Positions 1 to 9,932 are shown, counted from the stretch's first letter. The stretch: 64,000 bases of DNA from Microbacterium paraoxydans (GCF_018224615.1 NZ_JAGTUK010000001.1:744001-808000); one strand, 5' to 3'. A program made the numbers and translations. Notes: generated from the letters alone by a model not told the origin.

Positions 1-846
1 GGTGAGCTGGTGGCTGCGGGCGGCGTCCGCGGCACGACGGCTTCCGCGACCGGGACGCCCGCCGCGACCGGCGCGCCGCAGCGCTTCGTGATGGCGCGCA
101 TCGGCACCTCGCTCACGGTGCTCGGCTTCGTGTTCCACCTCGCGGCCACCGTGACCCGCAGCATCGCCGCCGGCCGGGTGCCCTGGGCCAACCTGTACGA
201 GTTCGCGATGGTCGGCACGCTGCTCATCATCGCGGTGTACCTCGTGGTGCTCACGCGACTCGACCTGCGGTTCCTCGGCACGTTCATCACCGGGCTCGTG
301 GTGGTGCTCCTCGGCCTCGGGGCCACGAACTTCTACGTCGAGGTCTCGCCGCTGATGGACCCGCTCAAGAGCGTGTGGCTCATCATCCACGTGTTCGTGG
401 CGTCGCTCGCGACCGCGTTCTTCGCCCTCGCGTTCGCGCTGTCGGTGATCCAGCTGATGCAGTCGCGCCGCGAGCGCCTGCTCGGCGAGGGCGCCGCCAA
501 GACGGGTCCCGGCTTCCTCCGTACGTTCCCCACCGCGGAGCGCCTGGAGAGCCTGGCGTACATGTTCTCCATCATCGGGTTCATCCTGTGGACCTTCACG
601 CTCATCGCCGGATCCATCTGGGCGTACTACGCGTGGAGCCGCTTCTGGGGCTTCGACGTGAAGGAGACCTGGACGTTCGTGATCTGGGTGCTGTACGCGG
701 GCTACATCCACGCTCGGGCCACGCGCGGCTGGCGCGGCAACCCCTCGGCGTGGCTGTCGATCGTGGGCTTCACCGCGGTGATCTTCAACTTCACCATCGT
801 CAACGTGTTCTTCAAGGGACTGCACGCGTACTCCGGCCTGAGCTGA
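1..846 (+). CDS. ccsB: Cytochrome c biogenesis protein CcsB (5' partial)
   Basis: Integral membrane component of the system II (Ccs/Res) machinery that delivers haem to apocytochrome c outside the membrane. The visible part has about seven hydrophobic segments and the conserved tryptophan-rich haem-handling region near its C-terminal third (GSIWAYYAWSRFWG followed by DVKETW). The frame is open to base 1 and the usual first membrane helix is absent, so the true start lies outside the window; the GTG at base 10 is probably internal. The context fits respiratory-chain genes, with menC, menB and menE following. A strong hairpin terminator follows the stop codon. Family assignment is firm. Confidence 0.9.
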   Translation, partial: GELVAAGGVRGTTASATGTPAATGAPQRFVMARIGTSLTVLGFVFHLAATVTRSIAAGRVPWANLYEFAMVGTLLIIAVYLVVLTRLDLRFLGTFITGLVVVLLGLGATNFYVEVSPLMDPLKSVWLIIHVFVASLATAFFALAFALSVIQLMQSRRERLLGEGAAKTGPGFLRTFPTAERLESLAYMFSIIGFILWTFTLIAGSIWAYYAWSRFWGFDVKETWTFVIWVLYAGYIHARATRGWRGNPSAWLSIVGFTAVIFNFTIVNVFFKGLHAYSGLS

Positions 847-881
847 CCGGCGCCTCACCCGCGGCGGACCTCGACCGGACG

Positions 882-917
882 CGAACGCCCCGGCCCCTGA
901 GCGGGCCGGGGCGTTCG
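882..917. terminator. Bidirectional terminator between ccsB and the YhgE/Pip gene
   Basis: A perfect 15-bp GC-rich stem (882-896 with 903-917) and a 6-base loop sit between two convergent genes. No long T tract is visible on the + strand, as is common in high-GC actinobacteria. Confidence 0.75.
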
Positions 918-945
918 CCTGTCCGGGGCGACGCGTCGCCGCGGG

Positions 946-2919
946 TCAGGCGGGGGAGAGCACCGCGCTGGCCGTGGTGGTGCGGCGGACCGCCACCACC
1001 ACGGTCGTGGCGACGAGAGCGAGCACGCCCCACACCACGAGGGCCGCCACCGCCGCGCCGCTCGCGCCGATGAGACCCGTGAACGCGGGAGCCGTCGGCA
1101 GGGCCGCGCCGATCGCGGCCAGCCAGTCGGGCACGGTCGAGATGAGACCTGTCGCGACCGCGAGCACGCCCACGAGCGCGGCGATCCAGCGACCGGCGCC
1201 GCCGAACACCGCCACGAGGGCTTGGTTGACCGCCGCGAACACGACCCCGGCGAGCACGGCCGTGCCGGCGAAGGCCCACCACTGCGCGGCGTCGTAGCTC
1301 GCCACGACCTGCACGATGAGCGACACCAGCACGCCCTGCGCCGCACCGAGGGCCGCGGCGGGCCAGAACCCGCGCAGGGCCAGGGCGACGGAGGAGCGCC
1401 GCGACGTGAGCGTGCGGGCGGTGTGGGCGCGCAGCACCAGGAACGATGCGAGCCCGCCGAACCACAGCACTACCGCAGTCAGCAGCGGGATCGCGGTGGG
1501 CCCGAAGATCGCGTTCTCCGGGGCGTCCGCGGCGACCGGGTCGGCGATCACCGACGCGAGCGAGGTGGACTCGTCGTCGCTGAACGACGGGAGCGAATCG
1601 GCTGCGGTGCGCAGACCGCCCGCGAGGTCGCCCGTGCCGGTGGCGAGCGTGTCGAGGCCGGTGGCGAGCTCGGTGGAGCCCTCCGCGAGCTGGGTCGCAC
1701 CGTCCGCGAGCTGCGTCGCGCCGGTCGTGAGGGCCCGGGCTCCCGCGGCGGACGGGGCGATGCCCTCGCTCGCGAGCTGGTTCAGGCCGTCCGCGAGCTG
1801 GGTCGCCCCGCCGCCGGCCTGCCCCATGCTCGACGCGAGGGTGCTCAGGGTGCCGGGGAGCGCCGCGACGCCGCCCGACACCTCGGGGCTGTTGAGGATG
1901 CCGGCCGCCGTGCCCGCGGACCGCGCCACCGACCCCGCCTGGCTTGCGAGCGCCGTGAGCTGGTCGCACTGCGCCTGGTCGGTCACGGGCGGCGTGCACG
2001 CGCTCGCGGCCAGGGCACCCAGGCTCTGTGCGAGAGCTGCCGCATCGGTTCCTGCCGCCTGCGCCGACCCGGCAGCGGACTGGATGCCGCCGACGAGCTG
2101 CTGCGTGGGTCCGACGCTGCCCTGGAGCTGCGCGGCCCCCGCGGTGAGTCCGCTGCCGATCTGTGCCGCTCCGGCCGCGGCCTCCCGCGTCTTGCCCGTG
2201 ATCGTGTCGAGCCCCGACGCGAGCGACGAGGCGCCGGTGCCGAGCTGCGTCGCCCCGGAAGCGAGCTGTGTCGCTCCGTCCGGGATCTCCGCCGCGCCGG
2301 TCGCGGCGTCGCGGGCACCCGTCGCGAGTTGCAGCGCACCGTCGGCCGCGTCGCCGATCTGGTCGCCGATCGTGGTGAAGCCAACCAGGATGTTCTCGGT
2401 CGTGGCTTCCGACAGCCTGGTGCCGAGCGTGGATGCCGCGACGTTCGCGATCTGGCTCGTGATCAGGTCGTCCGCGACGAGACCGTCGTCGGGGGTCGTC
2501 ACGCGGATGGTCGCCTGCTCGGCGTCGCCCCCGCCGTCCGCGACCGCCTGCCCGCCGGAGGTCGCGGCGGCCGAGAAGTCCTCGGGGATCGTGATGACGG
2601 CCTGGTACGAGCCGTCCGCCAGGCCGTCCGCCGCGTCGTCCTCGTTGGAGATGACCCAGGTGAGGTTCGAGTCGAGGTCGTCCGAGCCCTCGACCAGCCC
2701 GGAGGCCAGCTGCCGTCCGAGCGGGGTGACCTGTCCGTCGATCTCGACCGGTTCGTCGAGGTTCACGATCGCGGCGGTCATCGACTCCAGCCGCTCCGTG
2801 GGGTTGTACAGCGCCGCCATCAGGATGCCGCCGATCGCGGCGGGCAGCAGCAGCACGCCGAGGATCGTCAGCCAGGTGATGGGCTTGCGCGAGCGTGCGC
2901 GCTCGAGAGGGAGGGTCAT
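946..2919 (-). CDS. YhgE/Pip-family membrane protein
   Basis: 657-residue membrane protein of the YhgE/Pip family, related to ABC-2-type export proteins and the phage infection protein. It has one N-terminal membrane helix (around residues 14-35), a long extracellular region full of short Ala/Gly/Thr/Gln/Leu repeats such as GATQLADG, which is typical of the family, and about five C-terminal membrane helices. The ATG overlaps the stop of the upstream MMPL gene (ATGA), so the two are translationally coupled. It probably takes part in export of a lipid, peptide or drug with the MMPL protein under control of the divergent TetR regulator; the substrate is unknown. Confidence 0.8.
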   Translation of the reverse strand: MTLPLERARSRKPITWLTILGVLLLPAAIGGILMAALYNPTERLESMTAAIVNLDEPVEIDGQVTPLGRQLASGLVEGSDDLDSNLTWVISNEDDAADGLADGSYQAVITIPEDFSAAATSGGQAVADGGGDAEQATIRVTTPDDGLVADDLITSQIANVAASTLGTRLSEATTENILVGFTTIGDQIGDAADGALQLATGARDAATGAAEIPDGATQLASGATQLGTGASSLASGLDTITGKTREAAAGAAQIGSGLTAGAAQLQGSVGPTQQLVGGIQSAAGSAQAAGTDAAALAQSLGALAASACTPPVTDQAQCDQLTALASQAGSVARSAGTAAGILNSPEVSGGVAALPGTLSTLASSMGQAGGGATQLADGLNQLASEGIAPSAAGARALTTGATQLADGATQLAEGSTELATGLDTLATGTGDLAGGLRTAADSLPSFSDDESTSLASVIADPVAADAPENAIFGPTAIPLLTAVVLWFGGLASFLVLRAHTARTLTSRRSSVALALRGFWPAAALGAAQGVLVSLIVQVVASYDAAQWWAFAGTAVLAGVVFAAVNQALVAVFGGAGRWIAALVGVLAVATGLISTVPDWLAAIGAALPTAPAFTGLIGASGAAVAALVVWGVLALVATTVVVAVRRTTTASAVLSPA

Positions 2920-5741
2920 GCGGTCACCTCGGTGGTGTCGGCGGCGGCCCGCTGCGGGTCGCGGAGGTCGAGAGTGTCGGCGGACGGCCAGCCGGCGTCC
3001 GTGAGGAAGGAGCGTGCCGCGGCCGCGTCGACCGCGGTGGCGAACACGGCGAGCGGGCGGCGGGCCGCGGCGTCGCGCAGTCGGGCGGCGAGCTGGTCGC
3101 GGGCGGCGCCGCCGAGGCGGTCGATGCCGTCGACCACCACGAGCTCCGTGCGTCCGCGCAGTGCTTCGGCGAGATCCGGCGCCGCGGCGTCCGGGTCGCC
3201 CACGAGCACGCAGCCGACGTGGGCGCGCACCCACGCGGCGCGTCCGGGGAGGAGGTGCCCCGCGACGCGCAGTCGTCCGTCGCCCGGAGTGAGGCGTCCG
3301 GCCACCGTGAGCGCGAGCATCCGCAGCGCCCGGGGATCGGTGTCCGTCGCCACCAGGGCTCCGCCGAGAGGAAGGCGCAGCGTGACGGGGTGCGCCGCGA
3401 TGCCCAGGTCGAGGTCGTCGGCGGCCACCACCGACCCGTCGCCGGGCCACGCGGCGAGTTGCCGCTCGCGCTCCACGGCCTCCCCCTCGATGTCGACGCT
3501 CGGCAGGATGCGCTCGAGCCAGGCCGGGATCTCCCACGCACGCTCGCCGAGGATCGCCATGAGCGCGGGGATGAGGGTCATGCGCACCAGGAACGCGTCG
3601 ATCGCGATGCCCGCCGCGAGTCCGAGTGCGATGGGTTTGAGGGAGGAGTCGCCCTCGGGCACGAACGCCACGAACACCGCGAACATGATGAGGCCGGCGG
3701 CCGTGACCACCTTCGCGGATCCGGAGAACCCGCTCCGCACGGCCCGCAGCGCGGCGGCGCGACGGATCGCCCGGTTCTCCGCGCCCGGTCCCTGAGCCTG
3801 ACGAAGGGCGGGGTCGTGCACGTAGTCCTCGCGCATGCGCGAGACCAGGAACACCTGGTAGTCCATCGCGAGGCCGAACAGGACACCCATCAAGATGATC
3901 GGCATGAAGCTGATGATGGGGCCGACCTTGGCCACGTGCAGCGCGTCGGCGAACCAACCCCACTCGAACACGGCTCCGACCACGCCGAACGCGGCCACGA
4001 TCGACAGCAGGTAGCCCGCGGCGGCGGTGATCGGCACCCACAGTGAGCGGAACACGATCGTGAGGAGGATCAGCGACAGGCCGATCACGAAGATGCCGAA
4101 CGGCAGCAGCGCCGCTCCGAGCTGATCGGAGATGTCGATGCCGACGGCCGTGAAGCCGGTGACCTTGAGGTCGATGCCGAACTCGTCGAGCCACTCGTCG
4201 TGGTGGCTGCGCAGTTCGCGCACGAGGTCGGCGGTGGCGGGGTCGTCGGGTGCCGTCTCGGGGATGATCTGCACGATGCCGGTGTCGGCGGTCTCGTTGG
4301 GCGTCGCGAGGGCGACCTCCTTGACGCCGGGAACCTGGGCGACCGCGTCGCCCAGGTCGTCCATGAGGCCGAGCGGGTCGGTCGAGGTGACGATGGTGCC
4401 GGTGAGGATGAGCGGTCCGTTGAACCCGGGACCGAACTGCTCGCCCACGAGATCGTAGGTCTGTCGTGCCTCGGAGTCCTTGGGCAGCACGCCCGCGTTG
4501 GGCAGGGCGAGGTCGAGGCTGAGGGCGGGCACGGCGACGACACCGAGCCCGAGCACGATCGCGATCGACACCAGTACGGGGCGTCGGGTGACCCCGGCGA
4601 CCCAGCGGCGGCTGCCCCGCAGCCGGGGCTCGGGCGCGGCCGCGTCGTCGCCCTCGGTGTCGGAGGCGGCGGGGGCCTTCGCCGGGCGGGGCTTCTTGTC
4701 GGCCCGGGGCTTCCTCGGGCGTCCGGCGACCCTGGCGCCGAGGAACCCGAGCAGCGCGGGGGTGAGGGTCACGGCGATCGCCACGGCCACGGCGACCGCG
4801 ACCGAGGCGGCGATACCCATGGTGGTCAGGAAGGGGATGCCGGCGAAGCCGAGGCCGATCAGGGCGATCAGCACCGTGACCCCGGCGAACACGACGGCGG
4901 ACCCCGCGGTGCCGACGGCGCGGGCGGTGGACTCCTCCGGGTCGACGCCGTCTCGCACCTGGTCCTGATGCCGCGCGACGATGAAGAGCGCGTAGTCGAT
5001 CCCCACCGCGAGCCCGAGCATGAGCGCGAGCAGCGGCGTGGTGGACGACACCGTGGCGAACGCGGTGGCGGTGAAGATGCCCGCCATGGAGATGCCGACG
5101 CCGAGGATCGCGGTGAGCAGCGGGAGCCCGGCGACCACGAAGGAACGGAACGTCACGATCAGTACGAGCAGGGCGATCAGCAGCCCGACCGCCTCGGTGA
5201 GCGTGACGCCGGGGATGGAGATCGCGAACAGGTCGCCGCCGAGCGAGGTCTGGGCGCCGTCGGGGAGCTCGGCGCCGAGGTCGGCGACCACGTCGCGCAG
5301 CGCGTCCTTCGTGTCGTCGGACACGTCGGTGGCCTCGCCGTCGAACTGCACGCGCACGATGGCCGCGGTGTCGTCGTCGTTGATCATGCCGTCGACCATC
5401 TCGTCGTACGGGGAGGTGGCGGCGAGCACCTGGTCGAGGTCGCCGAGGGCGGCCACGGCGTCGTCGATCGGCTCGCGGTAGGCGTCGTCCTCGATGCTGT
5501 CGCCGTCGGCGGCGACCACGATGAACTGCGCGTTGGTGCCGCTCACCTGCGGGAAGGAGCGCGAGAGCTGCTCGAGCCCCGCCTGCGACTCGGTGCCGGG
5601 GATGGAGAACGTGTTGTCGGTGCCGGCGCCGAGCACGACCGCTCCCGCCCCGGCGATGCCGAGGGCCAGGAGCCAGGAGACGAGCACGCGCCAGGGGTGC
5701 CGGAACGACCAGCGTCCGAGCGACGACAGGAGTGTGGACAC
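2916..5741 (-). CDS. MMPL-family RND transporter with C-terminal ABC-like domain
   Basis: 941-residue exporter. Residues 1 to about 740 form a normal MMPL/RND protein: N-terminal helix, large extracytoplasmic domain, helix bundle, then a second copy of the same layout. MMPL proteins export lipids or drugs using the proton gradient. Residues about 745-941 are unusual and resemble an ABC ATPase fold in order of elements, but the Walker A place reads ATDTDPRALRM (no GKS) and the Walker B place reads LVVVDGID (no catalytic Glu), so it should not hydrolyse ATP. The GTG start at 5741 has GGAGAG just upstream. The gene overlaps YhgE/Pip by 4 bases. A short palindromic repeat lies inside it near 3789-3811. 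Confidence 0.85.
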   Translation of the reverse strand: MSTLLSSLGRWSFRHPWRVLVSWLLALGIAGAGAVVLGAGTDNTFSIPGTESQAGLEQLSRSFPQVSGTNAQFIVVAADGDSIEDDAYREPIDDAVAALGDLDQVLAATSPYDEMVDGMINDDDTAAIVRVQFDGEATDVSDDTKDALRDVVADLGAELPDGAQTSLGGDLFAISIPGVTLTEAVGLLIALLVLIVTFRSFVVAGLPLLTAILGVGISMAGIFTATAFATVSSTTPLLALMLGLAVGIDYALFIVARHQDQVRDGVDPEESTARAVGTAGSAVVFAGVTVLIALIGLGFAGIPFLTTMGIAASVAVAVAVAIAVTLTPALLGFLGARVAGRPRKPRADKKPRPAKAPAASDTEGDDAAAPEPRLRGSRRWVAGVTRRPVLVSIAIVLGLGVVAVPALSLDLALPNAGVLPKDSEARQTYDLVGEQFGPGFNGPLILTGTIVTSTDPLGLMDDLGDAVAQVPGVKEVALATPNETADTGIVQIIPETAPDDPATADLVRELRSHHDEWLDEFGIDLKVTGFTAVGIDISDQLGAALLPFGIFVIGLSLILLTIVFRSLWVPITAAAGYLLSIVAAFGVVGAVFEWGWFADALHVAKVGPIISFMPIILMGVLFGLAMDYQVFLVSRMREDYVHDPALRQAQGPGAENRAIRRAAALRAVRSGFSGSAKVVTAAGLIMFAVFVAFVPEGDSSLKPIALGLAAGIAIDAFLVRMTLIPALMAILGERAWEIPAWLERILPSVDIEGEAVERERQLAAWPGDGSVVAADDLDLGIAAHPVTLRLPLGGALVATDTDPRALRMLALTVAGRLTPGDGRLRVAGHLLPGRAAWVRAHVGCVLVGDPDAAAPDLAEALRGRTELVVVDGIDRLGGAARDQLAARLRDAAARRPLAVFATAVDAAAARSFLTDAGWPSADTLDLRDPQRAAADTTEVTA
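3789..3811. repeat. Short palindromic repeat within the MMPL gene
   Basis: The core CCCTGAGCCTGACGAAGGG resembles a palindromic repeat (CCCTGAGCCTGTCGAAGGG) that is frequent between genes of many actinobacteria (recalled, not searched). Here it is read in frame in a cytoplasmic loop near residue 647 and encodes the peptide LRQAQGP. Confidence 0.5.
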
Positions 5742-5769
5742 GGGCTCTCCTCGGGTGGGGGGTCCAGTT

Positions 5770-5802
5770 GGATACACAGGTGTATCCAATACATACCTGT
5801 AT
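5770..5802. promoter_or_regulatory. Tandem operator palindromes between MMPL and tetR
   Basis: Two adjacent inverted repeats fill the divergent intergenic region: GGATACACAGGTGTATCC (5770-5787, 8-bp arms) and ATACATACCTGTAT (5789-5802, 5-bp arms). They share a TGTATC core. The position suggests binding by the adjacent TetR regulator, repressing both directions. Confidence 0.65.
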
Positions 5803-5876
5803 CGTAAGGTGATCCGGCACCGTGATTCTGTGTGCCGGGTGTGAACACGAGGCGAACAGCCATCGGGAGGAAACGC

Positions 5877-6500
5877 ATGTCGGCACCGGCCACGCGCAGT
5901 CGCGAGAACACGAGGGCGCGCCTGCTCGACGCGGCGGCCCAGGTGTTCGCCGAGGTGGGACTCGAGGGGGCCTCGGTCGAGGCCGTGTGCGAGCGCGCGG
6001 GCTTCACGCGCGGTGCGTTCTATTCCAACTTCGACTCCAAGGACGAGCTGTTCCTGATGCTCGCGGCCCGGGTGGCCGACGGTCGCGTCGCCGCCGTGCG
6101 CACGCGCGTGGAGCAGATGCGCGCGGAGGGCGAGCTCGGCGACGGCTGCGACCCCACCGATCTGGTGCAGCAGATCATGGAGCTCGGCAGCGACGACCGG
6201 CTCGGAGTCATGCTCATGAGCGAGATCCGCATCCGGGCGCTGCGCGATCCCGCGTTCGGCGAGGCCTACCTGGCGCAGGAGAGGGAGATGGTCGCCAGCA
6301 TCGCTCGCATCGTGGAGGACATCGTCGAGGCGGGGTCGCTGCGGCTCCGGCTCCCGGCGACCGACGCCGCGCGCATGCTCATGATCATCTGGGAGGGCAT
6401 GACCGTGCGCGGAGCCATGGCCGGGCGCGACGACGCGGAGCTCCGCCACTCGGGCGGCGAAGAGCTCGGGCGGCTGGTGGAACTCCTCGTCGAGTCCTAG
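5877..6500 (+). CDS. TetR/AcrR-family transcriptional regulator
   Basis: 207-residue repressor with an N-terminal TetR helix-turn-helix (about residues 10-55; FTRGAFYSNFDSKDELF is the recognition-helix signature) and a C-terminal ligand-binding domain. ATG 5877 is chosen over a start 45 bases upstream because GGGAGG (5865-5870) is correctly spaced. It is divergent from the MMPL-YhgE operon and is likely its regulator through the palindromes at 5770-5802; the inducing ligand is unknown. Its stop overlaps the stop of convergent menC. Confidence 0.88.
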   Translation: MSAPATRSRENTRARLLDAAAQVFAEVGLEGASVEAVCERAGFTRGAFYSNFDSKDELFLMLAARVADGRVAAVRTRVEQMRAEGELGDGCDPTDLVQQIMELGSDDRLGVMLMSEIRIRALRDPAFGEAYLAQEREMVASIARIVEDIVEAGSLRLRLPATDAARMLMIIWEGMTVRGAMAGRDDAELRHSGGEELGRLVELLVES

Positions 6501-7492
6501 GCGTCCGCGGCGCGCTCGGCGCTCACGAGCTCGTGGTGGCACCGCGCCAGCCGCGCCAGCCACCACTCGCGGCGCTCGTCCGCCGCGGCCAGGCGGGCGA
6601 GGGCGGCGTCGTCCGGGGTCACGCGACCGGCGGGGATCGCGCCGCCGATCGGACGGAGGTCGGCCACGTCGTCGAGGAACAGGGAGCCGGTGCCCAGCCC
6701 GCAGTCGAAGTCGAGCGACGGAAGGGCGACGGCCAGCGCGGCCCCCTGTGACAGGCCGACCGCGGTGTCGAGCGCGCTGGACACGACGGCGGGCAGCCCG
6801 GCCGCCGTGACGATCTGCAGGGCGTGCGTGACCCCGCCGAGCGGCTGTGCCTTGATCACGACGATGTCGGCGGCGCCGGCGCGGGCAACGGCGAGCGGGT
6901 CGTCGGACTTGCGGATGCTCTCGTCGGCGGCCACCGGGATTCCCATGTACGTCACGCGCGACCGCAGTTCCGCGAGCTCCGGCACGCTCGCGCACGGCTG
7001 CTCGACGTATTCGAGGTCGAACTCCGCGAGCGCGTGCACGGCGTGCTCGGCCTCGTCCACGTTCCACAGGCCGTTGGCGTCGATGCGGACGCGGCCCTCC
7101 GGTCCCATCACCTCGCGGACCGCGCGGACCCTGGCGACATCGTCGGCCAGCACCTGTCCCGGCTCGGCCACCTTGACCTTGGCCGTGCGGCAGCCGGGGA
7201 AGCGCGCGAGCACCTCGGGCACCCGGGCGGGCTCGACCGCGGGCACGGTGGCGTTCACCGCCACGCGGTCGCGCAGGGGTGCAGGCTGGGCGCGCCAGGC
7301 GTAGTCGATCGCGGCGGAGAGCCAGGTGGCGGCCTCGGCGTCGTCGTACTCCACGAACGGCGAGAACTCCGCCCACCCCTCCGGCCCCTGGAACAGCAGC
7401 GCCTCGCGGGTGTCGACGCCGCGGAACCGGGTGTGCATCGGGAGCGCGACGACCCGGGCGGTGTCGAGCAGTTCTGCCAGCGGAGGGATCAT
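6497..7492 (-). CDS. menC: o-Succinylbenzoate synthase
   Basis: About 331 residues, enolase superfamily. It dehydrates SHCHC to o-succinylbenzoate in menaquinone synthesis. The expected catalytic set is present: the KVK lysine pair in TAKVKVAEPG, metal ligands in DANGLWN, EQPC and AADES, and the second base in IKAQPLGG. ATG 7492 is preferred to a GTG at 7567, because CACAAT stands 6 bases upstream like the leaderless -10 boxes elsewhere here, while 7567 has no ribosome-binding site and would run into the padR promoter. It is separated from menB/menE by the PadR unit. Confidence 0.88.
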   Translation of the reverse strand: MIPPLAELLDTARVVALPMHTRFRGVDTREALLFQGPEGWAEFSPFVEYDDAEAATWLSAAIDYAWRAQPAPLRDRVAVNATVPAVEPARVPEVLARFPGCRTAKVKVAEPGQVLADDVARVRAVREVMGPEGRVRIDANGLWNVDEAEHAVHALAEFDLEYVEQPCASVPELAELRSRVTYMGIPVAADESIRKSDDPLAVARAGAADIVVIKAQPLGGVTHALQIVTAAGLPAVVSSALDTAVGLSQGAALAVALPSLDFDCGLGTGSLFLDDVADLRPIGGAIPAGRVTPDDAALARLAAADERREWWLARLARCHHELVSAERAADA

Positions 7493-7573
7493 CTGCCCAT
7501 TGTGCGGCACGGCTGCGACAGGGGCGGGTGCCCGCGCCGGGAGGCGGGACGTAGGACGCACGGACACGTGTCA

Positions 7574-7604
7574 TTGACAATGGTGTGTGACACACAGTAC
7601 TGTG
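7574..7604 (+). promoter_or_regulatory. padR promoter with overlapping palindrome
   Basis: Perfect -35 TTGACA (7574-7579), 18-base spacer, -10 TACTGT (7598-7603). The -10 lies inside the 12-bp palindrome CACAGTACTGTG (7593-7604), a likely PadR autorepression site. Transcription would begin at or next to the ATG at 7611, giving a leaderless mRNA. Confidence 0.65.
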
Positions 7605-7610
7605 GCGGAC

Positions 7611-7943
7611 ATGAACGAGACGCTGGACACGCACCTGCAGGAACTACGGCGCGGCACCGTGGTGCTCGCCTGCCTGCAGCTGCTGCGCACCGCGGGCTAC
7701 GGCTACGGGCTGCTCGAGGAGCTCGAGCGCCGCGGCTTCGCGACCGATGCGAACACGCTGTACCCCCTGCTGCGCCGGCTCGAGAAGCAGGAGTACCTCA
7801 CGAGCGAGTGGAACACCGACGAGGCGCGGCCCCGCAAGTTCTACCGCACCTCCGCGGCCGGCATCCGTCTGGCCGAGACCCTCACCGACGAATGGCGAGC
7901 GCTCACCGCCGCGATCGCCTCCCTCACGAACGAGGAGAACTGA
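7611..7943 (+). CDS. PadR-family transcriptional regulator
   Basis: 110-residue winged-helix repressor. GYGLLEELERRGF, NTLYPLLRRLEKQEYL and the wing segment RPRKFYRTSAAG are typical PadR signatures. An upstream GTG (7587) would place the start inside the promoter, so ATG 7611 is preferred. The next gene starts one base after its stop and encodes a membrane protein with a DUF1700/HAAS-type N-terminus, the classic PadR partner, so the two form an operon that is probably autoregulated. Confidence 0.88.
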   Translation: MNETLDTHLQELRRGTVVLACLQLLRTAGYGYGLLEELERRGFATDANTLYPLLRRLEKQEYLTSEWNTDEARPRKFYRTSAAGIRLAETLTDEWRALTAAIASLTNEEN

Positions 7944-7944
7944 C

Positions 7945-8931
7945 ATGACCGCCACCCTCACCGAGCGCTACATCAGCGCCACCATCCGCAGCCTCCCGCC
8001 CGAGACGCAGAACGACGTGCGCGCCGAACTGGAGGCCTCCATCGCCGACGCCGTCGAGTCGCGCGTGGAGCAGGGCGAGGACCCGCGCGACGCCGAGCGC
8101 GCCGCCCTCACCGCCCTGGGCGACCCCGGCGTGCTCGCCGCGGGCTACGCCGACCGCCCGCTGCACCTCATCGGCCCGCGCTACTACCTGGCGTGGTGGC
8201 GGCTGCTGAAGCTGCTGCTGATCATCGTCCCGGTGTGTGCGCTGGGCGGAGTGGCGCTCGGGCAGACGATCGCGGGCGCCCCCGTGGGCGAGGTGATCTC
8301 CAGCGCCGTGCTGGCGGCTGGCGCGTCCATCCTGCACGTCTGCTTCTGGACCACGCTGGTGTTCGTGATCCTGGAACGGTCGGGAACCGACGCCGGGGTG
8401 AAGTGGGACGTCGACCAGCTCCCCGAGGTGACGGACGACGGGGTCGGCCGCAATGAGCTGATCGCGTCGCTCGTGTTCCTCGGGCTCGCCGTCGGCGCCC
8501 TCCTCTGGGATCGGTTCCGCGGCTTCGTCGTGATCGACGGCGACGCGCTGCCCATCCTCGACCCGCAGCTGTGGCCGTGGGGGATCGGGGCGCTGCTCCT
8601 GCTCATCCTCGCCGAGGCGGTCTTCGCGATCGTGCTGTACCGCCGACGCGGCTGGACCACCGCCCTGGCCGTGGTGAACACCGTGCTCGCGGTGGCGTTC
8701 CTGGCGTGGACGCTCGTCCTGCTCCTGCGCGGCGAGCTCGTGAACCCCGACTTCCTCGCGCACCTCGTGGCGGCGGGCGGGGAGGGGTTCGCCGCCGGTG
8801 ATGCCGAGGCGGCGGGCGAGGGCGGGATCTTCCGCATCCTCGCGGTCCTGCTCGGGTTCGGCGTCGCGTGCGGCGTCGGCTGGGACATCGTCGACGGCTG
8901 GATCAAGACCGCCCGCGCTCGCCGCGGCTGA
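7945..8931 (+). CDS. PadR-associated membrane protein (HAAS/permease-prefix type)
   Basis: 328 residues. The first 75 or so residues form a soluble helical domain (EVQ-like start TERYISATIRSLP, then ELEASIADAVE and ALTALGDPGVLAAGY) matching the HAAS/permease-prefix region found next to PadR genes. The rest has about six hydrophobic helices. It lies one base after padR and is likely co-transcribed. Its role is probably signalling or control of membrane-protein activity; no enzyme motif is visible. Confidence 0.75.
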   Translation: MTATLTERYISATIRSLPPETQNDVRAELEASIADAVESRVEQGEDPRDAERAALTALGDPGVLAAGYADRPLHLIGPRYYLAWWRLLKLLLIIVPVCALGGVALGQTIAGAPVGEVISSAVLAAGASILHVCFWTTLVFVILERSGTDAGVKWDVDQLPEVTDDGVGRNELIASLVFLGLAVGALLWDRFRGFVVIDGDALPILDPQLWPWGIGALLLLILAEAVFAIVLYRRRGWTTALAVVNTVLAVAFLAWTLVLLLRGELVNPDFLAHLVAAGGEGFAAGDAEAAGEGGIFRILAVLLGFGVACGVGWDIVDGWIKTARARRG

Positions 8932-8940
8932 CCGCACGCG

Positions 8941-8979
8941 CCTCGCGCGCCGCTCTCCCAACGGGGGTGGCGCGCGAGG
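8941..8979. terminator. Hairpin terminator after the PadR operon
   Basis: Perfect 11-bp stem CCTCGCGCGCC (8941-8951) with GGCGCGCGAGG (8969-8979), 17-base loop, just after the stop codon and before the menB promoter. Confidence 0.55.
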
Positions 8980-9011
8980 GCGTCCGCGAGGGGGAGGAAT
9001 AGTCTGGAGAG

Positions 9012-9932
<921 letters not shown>

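Noticed and set aside
1640..2360. Internal repeats in the YhgE/Pip gene
   Set aside because: Short Ala/Gly/Gln/Leu repeats are a normal feature of this family's extracellular domain.
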